Shown: in pieces, positions 33,166-44,029 of the stretch
How the letters are laid out: the number at the start of each line of letters is the position of its first letter
Position numbering within the stretch: the first letter of the stretch is position 1
Source: Dryococelus australis
Lineage: Eukaryota > Arthropoda > Insecta > Phasmatodea > Phasmatidae
Reading direction: 5' to 3'
Assembly: GCA_029891345.1 (NCBI GenBank)
Contig: CM056997.1
Coordinates: 216,791,212 to 216,855,211 of the forward strand
Length of the DNA: 64,000 nt
Notes under the pieces: model-generated
Told to the model about the DNA's origin: nothing
What the model saw: the letters and a program-made list of their open reading frames with translations, nothing else
Database searches by the model: none
Program-made: the position numbers and the translations under genes

Positions 33166-33166
33166 C
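33095..33166. repeat. compound (TG)n-(TA)n-(CA)n microsatellite
   Basis: TG repeats pass into about 24 TA repeats and then CA repeats, so the whole tract is its own reverse complement and can form a hairpin. Confidence 0.95.
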
Positions 33167-33689
33167 TAGGAATTTATCAAATCAAGTTTGCATGTTACGA
33201 GATTCAATATGTTGGGTATATTTTACAACAATCAGTTTGATACGTGTAAATTATTTTATTTCAGTTGACAGTTGTATTGTATGAAAATTAAGTTTTTTAC
33301 TCATATTGCTTTTAAGGTTTTGTTTATACAGCAGAGAGGTATGTTCTAATTGCCTTCAATATTTGAAATAATTTTATTTTCTCTTGGAAAAGGAAATCTG
33401 TTAACTTTTGTTTATGTAATATCAGGCGACATCAGCTATCCAATCGAAAGTTTCAATTTTCAAATAATAACGTAGCAGCTGTTTATTTTATTCGATAAGG
33501 TTTTAGTGAAAGCTTAACAAACGATTAAGACAGAATATTCTGATTTTCCGGTGGGAATGGTCAGTTCATCAACGAAGATTTTACTACAAATTGATTAGGA
33601 ATTTGGTTTAAACACAAGTTTGCAATGCACATACCAGTTGAAATGCAGTATCAGGGAAGAGCTACACTATAATAGCATTGGAAACAGCT

Positions 33690-34310
33690 GCGGAGATGTT
33701 ATCTGAGTTCGACCTCAGAGAACCGTGTTAACTACAGTCGTTTTATATATGAATGTTGAATACGTCAGCTGCAGAGGTGTAGCCGAGTTCGACTCCAGTT
33801 GGTTAGTCAGTTGTGGAGATCTAACAGAGTACGACTTCAGGAGTATAAGTCAGATGTGGAGATCTTTCCGAGTTCGACTCCAGTTGGTTAGTCAGTTGTG
33901 GAGATCTACAAGAGTACGACTTCAGGAGTATAAGTCAGATGTGGAGATCTTTCCAAGTTCGACTCCAGTTGGTTAGTCAGTTGTGGAGATCTAACAGAGT
34001 ACGACTTCAGGAGTATAAGTCAGATGTGGAGATCTTTCCGAGTTCGACTCCAGTTGGTTAGTCAGTTGTGGAGATCTACCAGAGTACGACTTCAGGAGTA
34101 TAAGTCAGATGTGGAGATCTTTCCAAGTTCGACTCTAGTTGGTTAGTCAGTTGTGGAGATCTAACAGAGTACGACTTCAGGAGTATAAGTCAGATGTGGA
34201 GATCTTTCCGAGTTCGACTCCAGTTGGTTAGTCAGTTGTGGAGATCTACCAGAGTACGACTTCAGGAGTATAAGTCAGATGTGGACATCTTTCCGAGTTC
34301 GACTCCAGAT
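33690..34310 (+). repeat. 85-bp higher-order tandem repeat, 6 units plus degenerate lead
   Basis: agttcgactccagttggtta recurs every 85 bases from 33,786 to 34,296. Each 85-base unit is two diverged monomers of about 42-43 bases (gagttcgactcc..., then gagtacgacttc...), both ending in gtggagatct. Decayed monomers extend upstream to about 33,690. Confidence 0.9.
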
Positions 34311-35509
34311 AGATGTCCTCCTTCTCGAACAGAATTCAGATAAGTCGAAATAGTGAGCTAACAGTGTACAGCTTTTGTCACCAACGATTTACCATCCAGT
34401 TAAGGGCAAAGAATTACCGTTATAATAAGTAGCTGTTGTCGGCTTATACATTTAAAATTAAATATTAATTTTTGTCTGCTATTAGTTGTTCCCTAGGTTC
34501 TTATTTGTATTGATTGATACTCTGGTCATATAAATGAGATTTAGCCATTATATCAAATTTCCATTTATTCTTCATTAAACTCGAGTGTAATCAAAGGTAC
34601 CATTGTTTGTTTTTCAGTATTTTTAAAGTAGTTCGCATTAGTACGTTCTGTGGTATTGCCACATGTGATGTTCCATGCTATACAGTACCGGATATTATAG
34701 CAAATACTTTAACCACATATTCATTTCAATTGAAAACATATTATATACCTATACTGTAATAAACCGTGTGCGTGCAACACTTTCATAGCAAAAATATACG
34801 TGAAAAAATACCATAAACTCATGGAAGACTAAGAATGTGGAAAAGTAGCAAAACGACTAGCTTTTTTCCTTCAGATCTATACCTTGCGTGTAGGCAAGAG
34901 TACGCATGGATCACAGACAATCTACTCATAATTCAGTGTGATACCAGTGGTTTACTAATATTAGAATATCAAGAACCCACACGCTGCACGTGATATGAAT
35001 TTAAACATCGCCTTTTGACACCTCGAAGACTACATTGTCATGTTATACTCTATGCGGAGGGGCCCTAGAGCTTTAGAGACTCTAATGACTTGATCATTAT
35101 CATTTCTGTAGTAGTAACGCAGTGTTTTTAAGTAAACGCAAATCACTGAACTAAAATTCTCAGTCCTCATATTTGTAGACAGAGAGACGAATTTAATGTT
35201 TTCAAGTTAGAGGGCAGTGTTATTGTGATTAACTAAAAGTATCAGCCAACATACATGTGGTGAGAGAGATGAATTTAATATTTTCAATTAATCACACGCA
35301 TCAAAATTGTTTGAAATTAATCGCATCTGTATAACTTTTTGTGAATTCATAGACACCATTTATAATACAAAGTGATGGCAAAATTGTATGTAAAAAAAAT
35401 TACGAGTATGTTAAATGTAAATATCACTAATTCTGTACATCACCACAAAAATAACTATTATGTGTTAAATGTAATACGAAGCTGAAAATATTCGTAGGTG
35501 TGGCAAAAT
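34311..35509. other. AT-rich gene-free stretch
   Basis: No element or coding-like frame was recognised. The word cagagagacgaatttaatgt near 35,180 is echoed near 35,265, a short local duplication. Confidence 0.5.
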
Positions 35510-35512
35510 AAA

Positions 35513-35515
35513 ATG

Positions 35516-35567
<52 letters not shown>
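35513..35567. repeat. (TG)n-(TA)n microsatellite
   Basis: A short TG run is followed by about 20 TA repeats. It has the same left flank motif (atgtgtgtgtgtctatata) as the tract at 33,095. Confidence 0.95.
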
Positions 35568-35570
<3 letters not shown>

Positions 35571-36062
35571 CCAATATGTATGATCTTTATTTACCCCATT
35601 TTCATTACAGTTATAGCATGTATTTGAAAAAAAAAAAAGGCAATGCTTGCTTACCTTTAAAAATAAACGCAGGCAGCAGTGACTGTACTTCTCGTTTGCT
35701 AACTGCAGGAGCTCAAATAATAAATAAAAAAAATTGTAACTGACTGTGGTGTCAAGTACTTTTTAAATTCCTTATATTGACTGTAAAGGTAACACACAAA
35801 AAATGCTGCTTGATTTTCCTTATTAGTATTCTCTGTACGCAAGTACCATGGAGACATTTAAGTTCCTTCAGCCGAGAGAGAGTGTGCACCAGCAAAATGT
35901 CTGCATGTAACAAAATAGCTCATACGAGCAAGTGATGATAACATTATTCTCAGTATAGAAACAGAGAGCGGCGGAAGTACCCCGTAGCATACGAGCAAAG
36001 CCGGATGTACTCTGTGAACACAGTCCGAGTGGACAATAATTCGTTATGGTGGCACCGTATTG

Positions 36063-36130
36063 TCGCCGGCTCTCGTGGCCGAGTGGACAGCTTGTGCTCA
36101 CGCACATAGACTGGGAACAAGTTATGGTCG
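36063..36130 (+). repeat. tRNA-like A-box relic
   Basis: ggctctcgtggccgagtgga resembles the A-box end of a Ser/Leu-type tRNA or SINE head. The rest is degenerate, with no clear B box. It is not a functional tRNA as far as can be seen. Confidence 0.25.
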
Positions 36131-36306
36131 GCTCAGCGGCGCTCCGAGTAGGGTAGGGCGTGGCCAAGTCGGGATGTGCTACTTACGTAGGTAGCGCCCC
36201 ATATAAAAAGCCTCCCACAGCCCCGCGTCTAATCACATGTCATCTGGCATCTGACATGTTCGCATCGTGCTCATCTAGATATACAAGCTGTCATTGTTGA
36301 ATTCAG

Positions 36307-36545
36307 CCTTCGTTAGCAGTACTACACATCCTTCGTTAGCAGTACTACACATCCTACGTTAGCAGTACTACACATCCTTCGTTAGCAGTACTACACATCC
36401 TACGTCAGCAGTACTACACATCCTTCGTTAGCAGTACTACACATCCTTCGTTAGCAGTACTTCACATCCTTCGTTAGCAGTACTACACATCCTACATTAG
36501 CAGTACTACACATCCTTCGTTAGCAGTACTACACATACTACGTTT
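36307..36545 (+). repeat. 23-bp minisatellite, about 10 copies
   Basis: ccttcgttagcagtactaca repeats every 23 bases, with cct/cta variants. Confidence 0.95.
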
Positions 36546-36578
36546 GAGGTTAGTGAACATCATCATAGAGTGAACAAT

Positions 36579-36793
36579 ATGTTATTTGTGGTAAAGTGAG
36601 CACTTTTTTGAAAAGCCACCTCTAATTGGATTAAATAATCTATAAACACATTTGATTTTTACATTAGACAGTAATTCCCGCGTGCTGCAGAATATGTTTG
36701 TTACGTACACGCTAATATTTATTTACAGAGGTGGTTAATCAATAGAAGTAACTAGTATGTCTAAAAAGTACTCACTTACTGTGAACAGCCTAT
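36579..36793. mobile_element. MITE family 2, complete copy of about 215 bp
   Basis: The left end ttgtggtaaagtgagcactt and the right end (minus strand taggctgttcacagtaagtg) form imperfect TIRs. The interior matches the 31.44-31.61 kb copy. Confidence 0.7.
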
Positions 36794-36832
36794 ACCTGTT
36801 AACGATATGAGCTTGTCAATTTGTACGTATAA

Positions 36833-36998
36833 GCTGCTCGTGGTAAAAATGATCACTTTTTTAATTAGTCGGTAAGATATCCAACGTCTTAGCGAGGTAC
36901 ATTTCATTCAGCACATCTGTTAAAATATATATATACATGAGCACGGAGCAGGGACTATTTTACCGTAAGGATGATTTCAAAAGTGTCCACGTCATAGT
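36833..36998. mobile_element. possible MITE family 2 copy, diverged
   Basis: gctgctcgtggtaaaaatga then tcacttttt on the left and tttcaaaagtgtccacgtca on the right recall the family ends. It overlaps the start of direct repeat 1, and direct repeat 2 has only its right part. Tentative. Confidence 0.35.
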
Positions 36999-37246
36999 GA
37001 ATTATATTATATATTATTTATATATATATTATATTATAACTAAATATCGTTTTTACGAACGGAATAACGAGTTGTTTCAGAATAAAGTTTGAAGTAACCT
37101 AACATTAACTATGACAGATGTTATTCTTGTTTGTGTGCGGGAGAGAGAGGACACAACATTCGCGCGCATGAATGACGGAGTGGCATGACTCGCGCTCGGC
37201 AGTTCCATGACGACATAGGGATGGCAATGTAATAGAATGGCGCTCG

Positions 37247-37297
<51 letters not shown>

Positions 37298-37376
37298 TGT
37301 GAGAGAGAGAGTGGAAGGACTCTGAGAGAACCTTATTTTTTGTACATTATCTCCCCTATACTAAGTACATATGTCA
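36915..37376 (+). repeat. direct repeat 1 flanking the PolB fossil
   Basis: It matches 40,739-41,144 almost base for base: acatgagcacggagcaggga, cgaacggaataacgag, gacgacatagggatggcaat, and an (AG)n run at 37,251-37,308. The match ends at tactaagtacatatgtcagt. Copy 1 has about 48 bases (near 37,137-37,185) that are absent from copy 2. Confidence 0.9.
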
Positions 37377-40300
37377 GTCACTGTGTTTCCCATCAGTAGT
37401 TTACATTGTCACCTTCCCTACACACATATTACCTCCTGGTCGCTGATTGACGTCGAGCTGCATTCCGCGCGTTCCGTCAACCAGTTGAGAAGTTCGTCGG
37501 CGTCAGGTGTTTTATCTACTAACAAGATGGATTCTTCTTCGTCTTCTTCTTTTCCTTCTTTATCATCACCACCATCATCATCGCAATTATCTTCTTTTGT
37601 TTCATCTCATACTCTGTCTAACACACCTTGGATGCGCCTAAAGACAATACAGTGCGGTTTTTGTGATAGAGTGTTTCCGATTCGTAAGAATGGTTTGTGC
37701 CACGAGCACAATTGTAAGCTCAACCCCCATCGGGAGGTATCGCAACACATGTGTGATAGGGAGGTATCCCAACACATGTGTGATAGGGAGGTATCGCAAC
37801 ACATGCGTGATAGGGAGGTATCGCAACACATGCGTGATAGGGAGGTATCGCAACACATGTGTGATAGGGAGGTATCGCAACACATGTGTGATAGGGAGGT
37901 ATCGCAACACATGCGTGATAGGGAGGTATCGCAACACATGCGTGATAGGGAGGTATCGCAACACATGTGTGATATGTGTGGTGCATCGTTTACTCGCGCA
38001 GGCGACCTTACCACTCACTTAGCCGGATGCATCGGAGCAGTCAGTCAGGGTGCATTGTCACATTGTAAATTTTGTAATAAGGGTTTCGTCCATGCTAAGG
38101 ATGCTAGACAACATAAGTGTAATTGTTGGGCGAACTCCGACACTACAAAATCACTGGAGTGTGGGACCTGTGGGAGGCAATTTACAAGGGCCAACAACCT
38201 TTGGGCTCACAGTGCCGAGTGTATTGGTGTGACTGCCCCACTGCCGGCGAAACGCGCACCCCTTGCTTCCCACTGAGGACCATCCTCCGTTCCACAGCCC
38301 TCACCATACAGTTGCAGCACGACATATTGCTGCGGAGGGGCGATCTCGGTTATCGTGGGCACTGGCCAATCATATGAATATGGGTTTGTCGAGGATGAGA
38401 ACGTGTTTCGTAGCATTATGAAAACGTACGTAGCAGAAAACACATCGAGCAAAGCCATTGATATGTGCAATTACCTCGAGAAGATGAAAGGTAACATAGT
38501 AGGTCTGCTGGAGCAGGAAATCGAAGATCAAGGCGATGTCACATTTAACATATTCTTCGAATGTGCTTATGGTAAGCCGAAACCACATGAAGACGAAACA
38601 GACCAACGCACCTTCAAGACACGCAATGTTCCCGTTTATAAGACAAGCGATACAGAAACTGCTGTGACTAATCCCATTCACAAGGTTTGCAAGGAGGAAG
38701 AAGATTATATGGCGAAGGGAAGTGGTTGGTCCGTCACCGCTGTGAAAAGGCTCCAGTTTCGAATTAATTAGCTTGACACAGTGCGAGCCTCATCATACAT
38801 TCCCCTACCAGCATCCATTGGCAGAAAACACGCCATTATTAATCCTAAGAACAGTGATCAACAATGTTTTAAGTGGGCTATCCTAGCACGATATGTAGAA
38901 GGGGTGAATCCAACTCATGCCAACCAATGCTATTATGATCTGGAGAGGAAATTTATCTTCAGTGGGCTAGAGCTTTCCACGCCGATACACCAAATATCGT
39001 GGTTCGAGAGGAACAACGCCACGGTAAGCTTTAACATCTACGCACATGACGAAAATGAAAAGGTGGTCCCAATACACATATATAAGGAAGAACAATGCAA
39101 CCACTTTGAAATATTCTGAAAACAGAATATACCAACTCCCATTACTGCTACATATCCAACTTATCCCGATTAGTACGCGCTCAGACAACGAACCATCGTG
39201 GTGTTGTACATATTTGCAAGCGATCTCTAAGAGCGTACGATGACCAACCGAGGGTGACAATGCTTACAGGTGCTGCAACTCTAACCGAGCACAGGAGGCA
39301 TTGCAATGAACATACACCGGTTCGTGCGGACATGCCAACCCCCACAAAAACGGCAATCCTCATGTGGTCAAATTTTCTAACTACCAAAATATATACAAGG
39401 TGCCAATAGTTGTCTATGCAGATTTTGAAGCAGTATTACTTCCAATTTCGTCTTGCCAGTCCGACCCTGCTACTTCATACAGCTATAAGTACCAGCAGGA
39501 CGAAGCATTTAGTTATAGGATCTACATCAAGGTTGACAATGGTGAAATACCTGCCTCCAAGACCACCTGTTTCAAAAATGAAATGGACGTGTATGTTGGT
39601 GAGGATGCAGCGAGCAAGTTCATGGACGAAATTGTAAGGATTAGGCATCTGGTGAAGGGGATATGTAGCCAGTCCGAGCCGATGTGTGCACTAACCGCAG
39701 GCAAACGGACTGACTATGCTCTGGGAATCACCTGCTGCCATTGTTCAGGCTCCTTTACCCACAATAACCTGAAAGTGCATGATCACAACCACTTCACAGG
39801 TAATTGTATTGGGGCGCCGTGCAATAATTGCAACAAGCTTCGTCGCCACCACCCGCGATTGCCAATCTTATTCCATAACCTGATGGACGATTCCCATTTT
39901 ATTATTAGACAGCTAGGATATGATAATAAGGACATTTTTATTACCCTGCATACGGAGGAGAAATTTACCACGTTTATTAATGTTTAGGAGACAAGTTTAG
40001 TATACAGTTTATCGATACGTTTCGTTTTATGTCTGCCAACCTCGCCCCACTTGCGCAGAACCTACCGACTGCTGAATATAAAACAACTGCATCATTATTT
40101 ACCTATCACCGGCAGTTTGAGTTGGTGACTCGTAAGGGAGTTTTACCCTACGACTATGTCACAATAATGGGGAAGCTCCAAGAGACCCAGCTGGCAGGCA
40201 TCAAGGCATTTCACAACCGGCTCACCAACTCAAACATCGCGGGTGAGGAATACAGTCATGCTCAGACTGTGTGGGCGACATTTGGTTGTGGGATGCTGGA

Positions 40301-40748
40301 GGATTACTCCAAACTTTATTTGACGACAGACATCGCCATTTTATGCGACGTCTTTGATAATTTCCGGGGGTTGTGCCTAACGACATATGGTCTTGATTGT
40401 GTAAGCTATGTCAGTGCCCCCGGATTCTCATTCGATGCGATGCTGCGCAAGATGGGTGTGGAGTTGGAGCTCCTCGTCGACTATGACATCCACCTGTTTG
40501 TCGAGGCTGGTATCCGGGGAGAGGTTGCTCAATACATGAAGAGACATGTGGTGGCGAACAACCAACACATAGCCACCACATATGATGCAAGCAAGCCATC
40601 TACATACCTCCAGTATGTTGATACAAATAAATTATATGGGTGGGCAGTGTCCCTCCTACTACCATATAGTGATTTTCAATGGAACGACACATACATTGAC
40701 ATAATGAGCGTAGCGGACGATGATGATGTTGGATACATACATCTGTAA
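37371..40748 (+). mobile_element. Polinton/Maverick-type fossil: zinc-finger protein and protein-primed PolB
   Basis: The parts run in order on the plus strand. First is a C2H2-like zinc-finger part (37.4-38.3 kb) with an internal 27-bp repeat and a Ser-rich leader. Next is the family's neck region (38.35-39.1 kb; SGWSVTAVKR, YIPLPASIGRKHAIIN). Then comes the start of the exonuclease-type polymerase region (VVYADFEA near 39.41 kb). An endonuclease-VII-like C-x2-C/DHNHF/CNNCN part (39.7-39.9 kb) is followed by further PolB sequence to about 40.75 kb. This layout is known from DNA_pol_B_2 proteins of insect Polintons. It is a broken fossil with about five or six breaks, and no later polymerase, integrase, protease or capsid part was recognised. 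The residues are still well kept, so it is of moderate age and younger than the 3-4 kb copy. Adintovirus-like origin is an alternative. Confidence 0.85.
37734..37976 (+). repeat. 27-bp in-frame minisatellite inside the zinc-finger part, 9 copies
   Basis: The unit starts gaggtatcgcaacacatgtg and encodes EVSQHMCDR or EVSQHMRDR. It lies between a C-x2-C word and a following zinc-finger word (MCDMCGASF). Copies are almost identical, so amplification is recent compared with the fossil. The 27-base period keeps other frames and the opposite strand open as shadows. Confidence 0.95.
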
Positions 40749-41025
40749 AAATATATATACATGAGCACGGAGCAGGGACTATTTTTCCGTAAGGATGATT
40801 TCAAAAGTGTCCACGTCATAGTGAATTATATTATATATTATTTATATATATATTATATTATAACTAAATATCGTTTTTACGAACGGAATAACGAGATGTT
40901 TCAGAATACAGTTTGAAGTAACCTAACATTAACTATGACAGATGTTATTCTTGTTTGTGTGGCATGACTCGCGCTCGGCAGTTCCATGACGACATAGGGA
41001 TGGCAATGTAATAGAATGGCGCTCG

Positions 41026-41078
<53 letters not shown>

Positions 41079-41144
41079 AGGACTCTGAGAGAACCTTATT
41101 TTTTGTACATTATCTCCCCTATACTAAGTACATATGTCAGTTTC
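40739..41144 (+). repeat. direct repeat 2 flanking the PolB fossil
   Basis: Second copy of 36,915-37,376. It starts exactly where the PolB fossil stops (acatctgt, then aaaatatatatacatgagca) and contains an (AG)n run at 41,028-41,074. Confidence 0.9.
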
Positions 41145-41223
41145 TGTGCAATTCATTCTATTCTTAGTTTTTTTAAGTGGGAAGCTTTCATTTTCTGCGT
41201 TGTAAGGCGCCAATTCCCTATAC

Positions 41224-41306
41224 CTGCAGTGCCACTGGTGATTTTTACCTTATATGCATATGTCATGTTTGCATATAAGGTAAACAAAACACCGGTGGTG
41301 TTGCAG
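41224..41306 (+). other. 83-base near-perfect hairpin
   Basis: The 5' arm (ctgcagtgccactggtgatt, then tttaccttatatgca) pairs with the 3' arm (tgcatataaggtaaacaaaa, then caccggtggtgttgcag) around an 11-base loop. The upper stem is 12 perfect pairs. In the lower stem all four mismatched positions would be G-U pairs in a plus-strand RNA. Pairing extends weakly to about 41,218-41,312. Size and shape are like a miRNA precursor or a very short foldback MITE. The open frames across it are shadows. Confidence 0.7.
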
Positions 41307-41379
41307 ACATAGTGAATTACTTGGTCCCAAGTCCAGGAGGCGTATGCATGGTTATACCATGTGGACGATAGGTCTGAGG

Positions 41380-41538
41380 GCAACGCAGCAGCGAGAGCGA
41401 GCTGCCAGGTAAGTATAAATTATACTACTATTACTAGCGAGTGCGTACATCAAATAAAATTTTTAAGTGTGCATATATAAGTGCGACATCTTGCGCTATT
41501 AGTTTTTCCGAGATTACAAGTCTGTCAAGCGAGTGCGT

Positions 41539-41584
<46 letters not shown>

Positions 41585-42342
41585 TCGTATATACGCTATT
41601 TAAACTCCAAAAAGTCCACATGCGTTTGTTCTCATAAAGGAAAAGCATATGTATGACTCGACTGGTCTACCACCCTGGGAGCCTTACACATCTCTCCCGG
41701 CTATTATTATGTACCATACCTTCGACTTACAGATACCCAAGATGTTAGTTGATCGCGACGTTGTCTTGGGTTGGATGTGTTCCACTGCTAGTGTTGTAAG
41801 AAAGATAGGTGTACTCTGAATTTGGCGGTTTCGTTTCATTCAGATCGTAAGGAAGTCGTTTGCTAATCTGTTGTATTACCCCAGGACGGTCTGGTCTTGT
41901 GTAATATATTTTAACGCTGTGTACAGCATCCTATGCATGTGTAATATGTGAGTGCAATGGTTGGTAAGTGCTTATAGCTATTTTCTAAATATTAGTTTGC
42001 TTCACTGTATAGCAGTGTTGTCGTTATCGTTCCCACACTTCACAATCGATTTTTTTCGACACTATATATTAAACGGTACAGAAATTACAGGCACCTATGC
42101 TTATAAGTAGACATACATTAAAATAGCACCTACGTCTCTTTTCATAGTCGTGAGCAATACCTAGGATATAAATTTGACACTATATCTTAAACGATTCGGA
42201 AACTACAGACAACTATTATGTTATGAATTGAGCAACTATATCATATACGCTTCGGAAATTATATAAGACTACAAGTCTTAGGGCAACATAGCAGTGAGAG
42301 AGTCCATACTAAGTAAAATTTATCCTACTACTAGCAAGTGCA

Positions 42343-42386
<44 letters not shown>

Positions 42387-43311
42387 TATACATGACAATA
42401 TTTCTTGTATGTGTAGAAGAAGTGCAGTGCCTTGTGAGTGTGGGTGTGTGTACTTGTAGGTTGGTGTACGTGTAGTGTTAATAGTTATTTCCACGATTAC
42501 AAGTCTGTCCGGCGAGTGCGCTCTCGCTCGTATATAACGTATTCGAAATCCTATCGGGTTACATGTGATGGTAGTCTTGTGGTTAGCACACCGGACTGGC
42601 GACCCAAGGAACTCCAACATTTTTTTGAGTTCATACTTAAAATAAATTACTAGCGCCATGGCGGGTGATGAGCGAACACAAGATGATCGCCAACACTCCT
42701 AGCTACCACCAGTGGAACTTCACTCTGGGGCCAGTGCGAGAATCAAAGATTGTCGCAAGCACACACTCTAGCGGTCGATGTGGGAATCAAAGATGTGCGG
42801 CAAACAAGATGGCTGCCTCCAGCAGACGACAGAAAACAAGATGGTCGCCACCAGCAGACGACATCAATCAAGATGGCCGACACCAGCATACGACAAACCA
42901 GATGGACGATAAAAAGACTACGAGGAAACACCTCCGGGAATAAGAGAGAGAGGACGATGAAAGAGATAGAACGAAGGAAGAAAGAGAAATAAATGATGGA
43001 ATGCGAAATAAAGAAAACGTGGGAGGAGCCCGAGGAAACCCTCGGAAGAGAAATCCGAGATGGACGCCGTCGGAGCCGAATGACCGATCAGCACGAAAAC
43101 AAAACTTGGGATCTAAATTCAAAATTTGGGATTTCAAATCCAAATTTGAGATCGAAAATCAAAGGTCAAGGTCATACTGGCTGACAATATGGCCTCTACC
43201 CAACATGAATGACATAGCAGGAAGTTCCGCACAACGTAATACAAGATGGCCGCCTGGCTCCGGATCTCCGACGGCAGGCGCCACTTGCACATAAAGGAAC
43301 TTTTCACAACT
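41380..43311 (+). repeat. right member of a long inverted repeat pair (candidate Polinton TIR)
   Basis: Inverse counterpart of 27,539-29,340. A head of about 200 bases (ggcaacgcagcagcgagagc, gattacaagtctgtc) occurs twice within it, at 41,380-41,600 and 42,283-42,545. It carries a (TC)n run at 41,541-41,587 and a (TA)n run at 42,344-42,382. A perfect splice-donor word CAG|GTAAGT lies at 41,406-41,414, where the sister copies lack it. No recognised coding sequence. Confidence 0.75.
42549..42602 (+). repeat. tRNA-like segment inside the inverted repeat, right copy
   Basis: gatggtagtcttgtggttag then cacaccggactggcga. Counterpart of 28,214-28,266. Confidence 0.5.
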
Positions 43312-43867
43312 ATTTATTTGCATTTTACTTTTCACACACCGCGCGGCATCTCAGCACAACACATACTACACAGGTATCTCGCTCGGTATCCAGCCCACAA
43401 CTCGCCTGCCGCTCGACTCACAGCTGACTGCCTATCGCACACTGGCTGGCGCTACACCCGCGCAGCCGACCAGGTGACGTCACGCGCCCGCTAGGAGCGA
43501 AGTCTAACGGCGATCCTTCACACTAATAGTACATTTTGTTTTCACACCATATACCAAAAGGTTATCCCACCATAATTCTTAGATCATACTTTCATATTAA
43601 AAATATATACGTGATACACAAACATACAATCATAAATACAGAAAATATAAGAATATGGCCGGCCTTTTCTAGTAAAATAAACACACTACAATATATTAAC
43701 CAATATGTAACAACTGCGGTTACCAAATGCTACCAACGGTAACTTAAAGCCACACAGTTAAAACCTGGTTGCAAAATATTTCCAACGGTAATTAGTATAT
43801 GACCACTTCAGGTGACGATTTTCTGATCGTCACAAGGAGGAACGGAGGATCCTCGAGAAATCACGCC
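43312..43867. other. gene-free stretch
   Basis: A GC-rich patch at 43,350-43,500 (ends of the array-like ctcgcctgccgctcg words) is followed by AT-rich DNA. A small hairpin (gtgacgat, 6-base loop, atcgtcac) lies at about 43,812-43,833. Nothing else recognised. Confidence 0.45.
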
Positions 43868-43972
43868 GACTAGCGACATGCGAAAATCCGGGAGCTACCC
43901 CATCGTGAATAGGACCAGGTTTGCCTATATGGAAGGCGAATAGTCCAGCCACTACACCATCGCGTGGTTAGG
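43868..43972 (-). mobile_element. tRNA-derived SINE head, second subfamily
   Basis: The minus strand gives cgcgatggtgtagtggctgg then actattcgcc, an A-box-like tRNA start. After about 60 bases follows tcccggattttcgcatgtcg, the word that follows the head in the main family. It is truncated after that. Confidence 0.55.
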
Positions 43973-44029
43973 CCCATGGCGATGTTAAATATACATATGG
44001 CGGAAGTTTATAAACGGACGCAAAAATAC

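Noticed and set aside
37607-38022. Minus-strand and alternative plus-strand frames of 88-135 codons opposite the zinc-finger fossil
   Set aside because: Shadows of the 27-bp repeat, kept open by its period.
36915-41144. LTR retrotransposon reading of the direct repeats around the PolB fossil
   Set aside because: No reverse transcriptase, gag, primer-binding site or polypurine tract was seen, and the repeats do not have TG...CA ends. The content is Polinton-type.
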